Positions 6,277-8,784 of a DNA stretch of 8,784 nt are shown here, one piece after another. The position numbers and the translations under genes are program-made. The DNA lies in NCBI GenBank assembly GCA_937904375.1, contig CALDIG010000191.1, positions 1 to 8,784 on the forward strand, written 5' to 3'. This DNA is from an uncultured Prevotellaceae bacterium. Its GTDB lineage: Bacteria > Bacteroidota > Bacteroidia > Bacteroidales > Muribaculaceae. The notes below the pieces were generated by a model. The model worked only from the letters and a program-made list of their open reading frames with translations, was not told the DNA's origin and did no database searches. Within the stretch, counting starts at the first letter, position 1. Each line of letters opens with the position of its first letter.

Positions 6277-7635
6277 TTACTTATTAACGTTCAGCCAGTT
6301 GTATTGGAACTCGCAATCACGCCAGCCTTCTTCGATATATACATGGATTGTCTTTTGCTTTTCTTCAATCCATTTCTCAATTATCTCTTGACGCTTGTGG
6401 CTCTCATACAGGTCTTTCATAACCTGATAATCATCGGCATAGTCGGCACGATGTGCATCCACGCGTTTCGAGAGTTTCACAATAGCCACTTGCTGACGGT
6501 TGGTCTTGGGATTCATCATCACAAAAGGCTCTGAGACATCGCCTACCTGCATAGTAGCAACAACCTTTCCCACCTCTGATGGAAGGTCGGCCATCTCAAA
6601 CATATTACTATGCTCTTTCTCGTTGAGCATCACGCCGTTGTTGTTCTTCGAGTCCTTATCTTGAGAGATATAGAGAGCGGCGTTCTCAAAGGTTACGCCA
6701 TTCTTCTGTGCGAGGATATCGGTGCGCAGGGAGTCGAGCTTGACAATAGCGTCGTCAATATCTTTTTGGGAAACTTTGGGACGCAGCAAGATGTGACGGG
6801 TGTTCACGCGGTCACCACGCTTCTCAATAAGCTGGATGATGTGGAAGCCCGCCTCGGTTTCCACAATCTTCGACACGCGCTTGGTGTCATTAAGGTTGAA
6901 AGCGGCAGCGGCATATTCGGGCAACAGCTCGGCACGTCCGCGAAATCCCACCTCACCGCCGTAGGTCGATGAGCCGTCTTCACTGAAGAGTATCGCAAGT
7001 GTAGAGAAATCCTTCTCCCCGCTGTTTACCAGCTGAGTGTATTCCCTTAGGCGCGCCTTCACGTCGTCAATCTCCTGCTGGGGTATCACCGGGTTGATAG
7101 TAATGATTTTCACCTCAACTTGCTGTGGTATCATAGGTAACGAGTCCTTTGAGATGGTGTTATAATACTTCCTAACATCGGCAGGAGTGGCTTTGATGTT
7201 GCTCGTGAGCTTGCGTTGCACTTCCTGCACCGTGTATTGGTCTCTTACCACGTCCATCAGTTGCTCCCTCAACTCTGGTAACGGTTTGCGGAAATACTCT
7301 TCAACCTTCTCACGCGAGCCTAAGTTGGCAATGAAGTAATTGATGCGCGAGTCCACATTCTGTACTACACTAGAATTAGGTATCTCAACAGTATCAATCT
7401 TTGCCTGATACAAGAATAACTTCTCTATAGCCATTCTCTCGGGGATGACACAATAAGGGTTGCCATCGATGGGGATGCGCTCATACAAAGCCTGCTGATA
7501 TTGTTCCTCAATATCAGATTTGAAAATAGGCTCACCACCAACTACCCATGCCACCTCCTCGGCGACATTGTTTTGAGCACTCATGCCAAATGCCACTATC
7601 GACATCAGGCACCATAGCAATGTTTTGATTTTCAT
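6277..7635 (-). CDS. SurA-like periplasmic peptidyl-prolyl cis-trans isomerase
   Basis: A 452-residue exported chaperone of the SurA/parvulin family, which helps outer-membrane proteins fold in the periplasm. The signal peptide is residues 1-20 (MKIKTLLWCLMSIVAFGMSA). A SurA N-terminal-type region follows, with VAWVVGGEPIFKSDIEEQ at about 28-45, close to the family's typical opening of VVaVVN...I..SD. The first parvulin (PPIC) domain is at about 172-272, with FSTLAILFSED, GGEVGF and AGFHIIQL. A second, more diverged one is at about 277-390, beginning with the typical TRHILLRP. The C-terminus is a basic coiled stretch. It is preceded by the terminator of another PPIase gene and followed after 69 nt by the OstA-like LPS gene, so the context is outer-membrane biogenesis. 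I give no gene symbol because Bacteroidota carry several paralogous PPIC proteins and orthology with SurA proper is not certain. Confidence 0.92.
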   Translation of the reverse strand: MKIKTLLWCLMSIVAFGMSAQNNVAEEVAWVVGGEPIFKSDIEEQYQQALYERIPIDGNPYCVIPERMAIEKLFLYQAKIDTVEIPNSSVVQNVDSRINYFIANLGSREKVEEYFRKPLPELREQLMDVVRDQYTVQEVQRKLTSNIKATPADVRKYYNTISKDSLPMIPQQVEVKIITINPVIPQQEIDDVKARLREYTQLVNSGEKDFSTLAILFSEDGSSTYGGEVGFRGRAELLPEYAAAAFNLNDTKRVSKIVETEAGFHIIQLIEKRGDRVNTRHILLRPKVSQKDIDDAIVKLDSLRTDILAQKNGVTFENAALYISQDKDSKNNNGVMLNEKEHSNMFEMADLPSEVGKVVATMQVGDVSEPFVMMNPKTNRQQVAIVKLSKRVDAHRADYADDYQVMKDLYESHKRQEIIEKWIEEKQKTIHVYIEEGWRDCEFQYNWLNVNK

Positions 7636-7763
7636 ATATGTTAATGTACTTTTGTGTTATCTTGCAAATGCCTAGTTTTCCAATTAATTTGCAAATTTCT
7701 TGATTTTTTGTGATTTCTCAAAATTAATGGCATTAATTATACTTAATTATGTTGTATATCTAC
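7636..7763 (-). promoter_or_regulatory. AT-rich region with possible promoter for the SurA-like gene
   Basis: This stretch lies between the upstream gene's terminator and the SurA-like start codon and must contain the promoter if that terminator works. Two candidates fit parts of the Bacteroidota consensus (TTTG, about 19-20 nt, then TAnnTTTG). One is TAATTTTG on the minus strand (7726-7719), a perfect -7 box but without a -33 TTTG. The other is TTTG (7695-7692) followed 19 nt later by GGCATTTG (7672-7665), with good spacing but an imperfect box. The perfect 12-bp palindrome AATTTGCAAATT (7686-7697) overlaps the second -33 element. Neither candidate is decisive. Confidence 0.35.
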
Positions 7764-7794
7764 AAAAAAACCTTGTCGCGCATCAGCAACAAGG
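7764..7794 (-). terminator. Rho-independent terminator downstream of the upstream PPIase gene
   Basis: On the minus strand CCTTGTTGC (7794-7786) pairs with GCGACAAGG (7779-7771), with one internal mismatch after the six outer base pairs and a 6-nt loop. Seven T residues follow at once (7770-7764). It lies 25 nt after the stop codon of the upstream gene, the normal position for its terminator, and so separates that gene from the SurA-like gene. Confidence 0.85.
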
Positions 7795-7819
7795 CTATCT
7801 ATTCTAAAAGGATTGATTG

Positions 7820-8784
7820 TTATTTATACTTTTTCTTGAGTTGGTTCAATACTTTCTTATCTATATGGATCTTGCCTTTGTAGCGATTGCGCAGTCCTGC
7901 AATCCATTCTTCCTCAAGAGCATCTTGATAGTCCGACACCACAAGTCCTTTCACATCGCTCAACTCCTCAGGTTGTGAGAGCATTTTTCCATAGAGAATG
8001 CGGAAAACGGGATATCCTTGATAATTGGATTCTACATGTCGGCCGTTAAAGGCGATATAATCTACCATCTCATTTTCACCTTGTTTGGTTATCACGCGCA
8101 CCATTTTAATGTTGCGTCCAAATTTCTTGTTGAGCGCAATTGTAATAGTGTCTTCGGGTTCGGCCTTAAGAGTCTCATACATTGACATCGCCTCTCTCAT
8201 CACAGAGTCATTCTTGGCGCATATCATCACCCCCTTGAAATGAGGCTCTTGCCACTGATATTTAGAACGGTTAGCATCAAAACGTTTGACTAATGCGTCA
8301 TTGTTGGCTTTGGCTTTGTTCCACACCTCTTTACTCATAACTTCAAACAGAAGAGTGCCGTCACGATACTCGTTGAGCAGGTTGCGATAATCGGGATTGA
8401 GATCAACTATATTGTCGGAATAGTATTTCATAATCTCTTGGCGAGCAACACGGTCAACGCTTGCCTCAAGGACTGCCGCAGCGATTTCATCGCTTGCAAC
8501 TTTTGTTTTGGGGTTAATAGTCGGTGCCAGCAGCGACAAAGGAGCTTTTATGCCATTGCCATAAGTGAACATGGTGTAATTAGACTTGGCCATTACATCG
8601 GTGACAAAGGTAGAGTCGAAGCCGCCATGTTTCTTCATCTCTTGAAGGAGATAGTCTTTAAGCCCATCGGTCTTTCTGTAGTTCTGCTCCTTGAGGATTT
8701 GCTCGCATCGGCTCTCGATAGGCATCATGGAGCGCTGGTCGCTGGCAATCTTCTTCTCTATCGCCTCACGGCAGTCGTCAATGG
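7820..8784 (-). CDS. Parvulin-type peptidyl-prolyl isomerase family protein, C-terminal part (partial)
   Basis: About 321 residues from the right edge of the window to the stop at 7820; the frame stays open through the edge, so the start and the N-terminal half lie outside. The internal ATG pair at 8728-8723 is not the true start, because in-frame coding sequence (CREAIEKKIASDQRS) continues upstream of it. The visible part resembles the C-terminal half of the roughly 500-residue Bacteroidota periplasmic peptidylprolyl isomerases: EYRDGTLLFEVMSKEVWNKA, then DANRSKYQWQEPHFKGVMI, then DVKGLVVSDYQDALEEEWI near the end, and a lysine-rich tail. The parvulin catalytic domain itself would be expected upstream, and I cannot see it. 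The gene is followed by its own terminator and then by a second PPIase gene on the same strand. Assignment rests on remembered family wording and on context, so it is good but not certain. Confidence 0.75.
   Translation of the reverse strand, partial: IDDCREAIEKKIASDQRSMMPIESRCEQILKEQNYRKTDGLKDYLLQEMKKHGGFDSTFVTDVMAKSNYTMFTYGNGIKAPLSLLAPTINPKTKVASDEIAAAVLEASVDRVARQEIMKYYSDNIVDLNPDYRNLLNEYRDGTLLFEVMSKEVWNKAKANNDALVKRFDANRSKYQWQEPHFKGVMICAKNDSVMREAMSMYETLKAEPEDTITIALNKKFGRNIKMVRVITKQGENEMVDYIAFNGRHVESNYQGYPVFRILYGKMLSQPEELSDVKGLVVSDYQDALEEEWIAGLRNRYKGKIHIDKKVLNQLKKKYK

Noticed and set aside
1..8784. tRNA or rRNA genes, insertion sequences, phage genes, attachment sites
   Set aside because: I looked for cloverleaf-like segments, terminal inverted repeats with transposase wording and integrase motifs and saw none. 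Intergenic gaps are too short for rRNA.

Overview
The window reads as chromosomal DNA of a member of the Bacteroidales (phylum Bacteroidota). The evidence is the Bacteroidota-type gene cluster on the minus strand (periplasmic peptidyl-prolyl isomerases, then an OstA/LptA-like protein, then mutL), the protein wording of each gene, weak or absent Shine-Dalgarno sites, and the lack of any phage or transposon gene. I cannot name the genus.

Left part, plus strand (1-2381): the 3' end of pheS, a hairpin with a short T run, nth (endonuclease III), and then a remarkable gene that overlaps nth by 4 nt. This gene (912-2381) encodes the C-terminal body and HD domain of a Bacteroidota CCA-adding tRNA nucleotidyltransferase from which the catalytic nucleotidyltransferase head is missing. 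It is fused in frame to a complete O6-methylguanine-DNA methyltransferase domain with an intact PCHR active site. With nth it forms what looks like a two-gene DNA-repair operon. It is the most unusual object in the window.

Middle (2382-2516): a gap between convergent genes, largely filled by a four-copy tandem repeat of 25-26 bp whose last copy runs into the mutL stop codon.

Right part, minus strand (8784 to 2517, read leftwards): the C-terminal part of a periplasmic parvulin-type PPIase, a rho-independent terminator, a SurA-like two-parvulin PPIase, an OstA/LptA-like lipopolysaccharide-transport protein with a signal peptide and an internal 31-residue tandem duplication, and mutL. The last three are separated by gaps of only 69 and 91 nt and are probably co-transcribed. 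This couples outer-membrane assembly (chaperones and LPS transport) with mismatch repair. Both gaps contain short tandem repeats of different period (8 nt and 7 nt).

Overall the gene content is mostly housekeeping: translation, DNA repair and envelope biogenesis. The points worth a second look are the headless CCA-enzyme/alkyltransferase fusion, its uneven base composition, and the distinct tandem repeats that occupy successive intergenic gaps.
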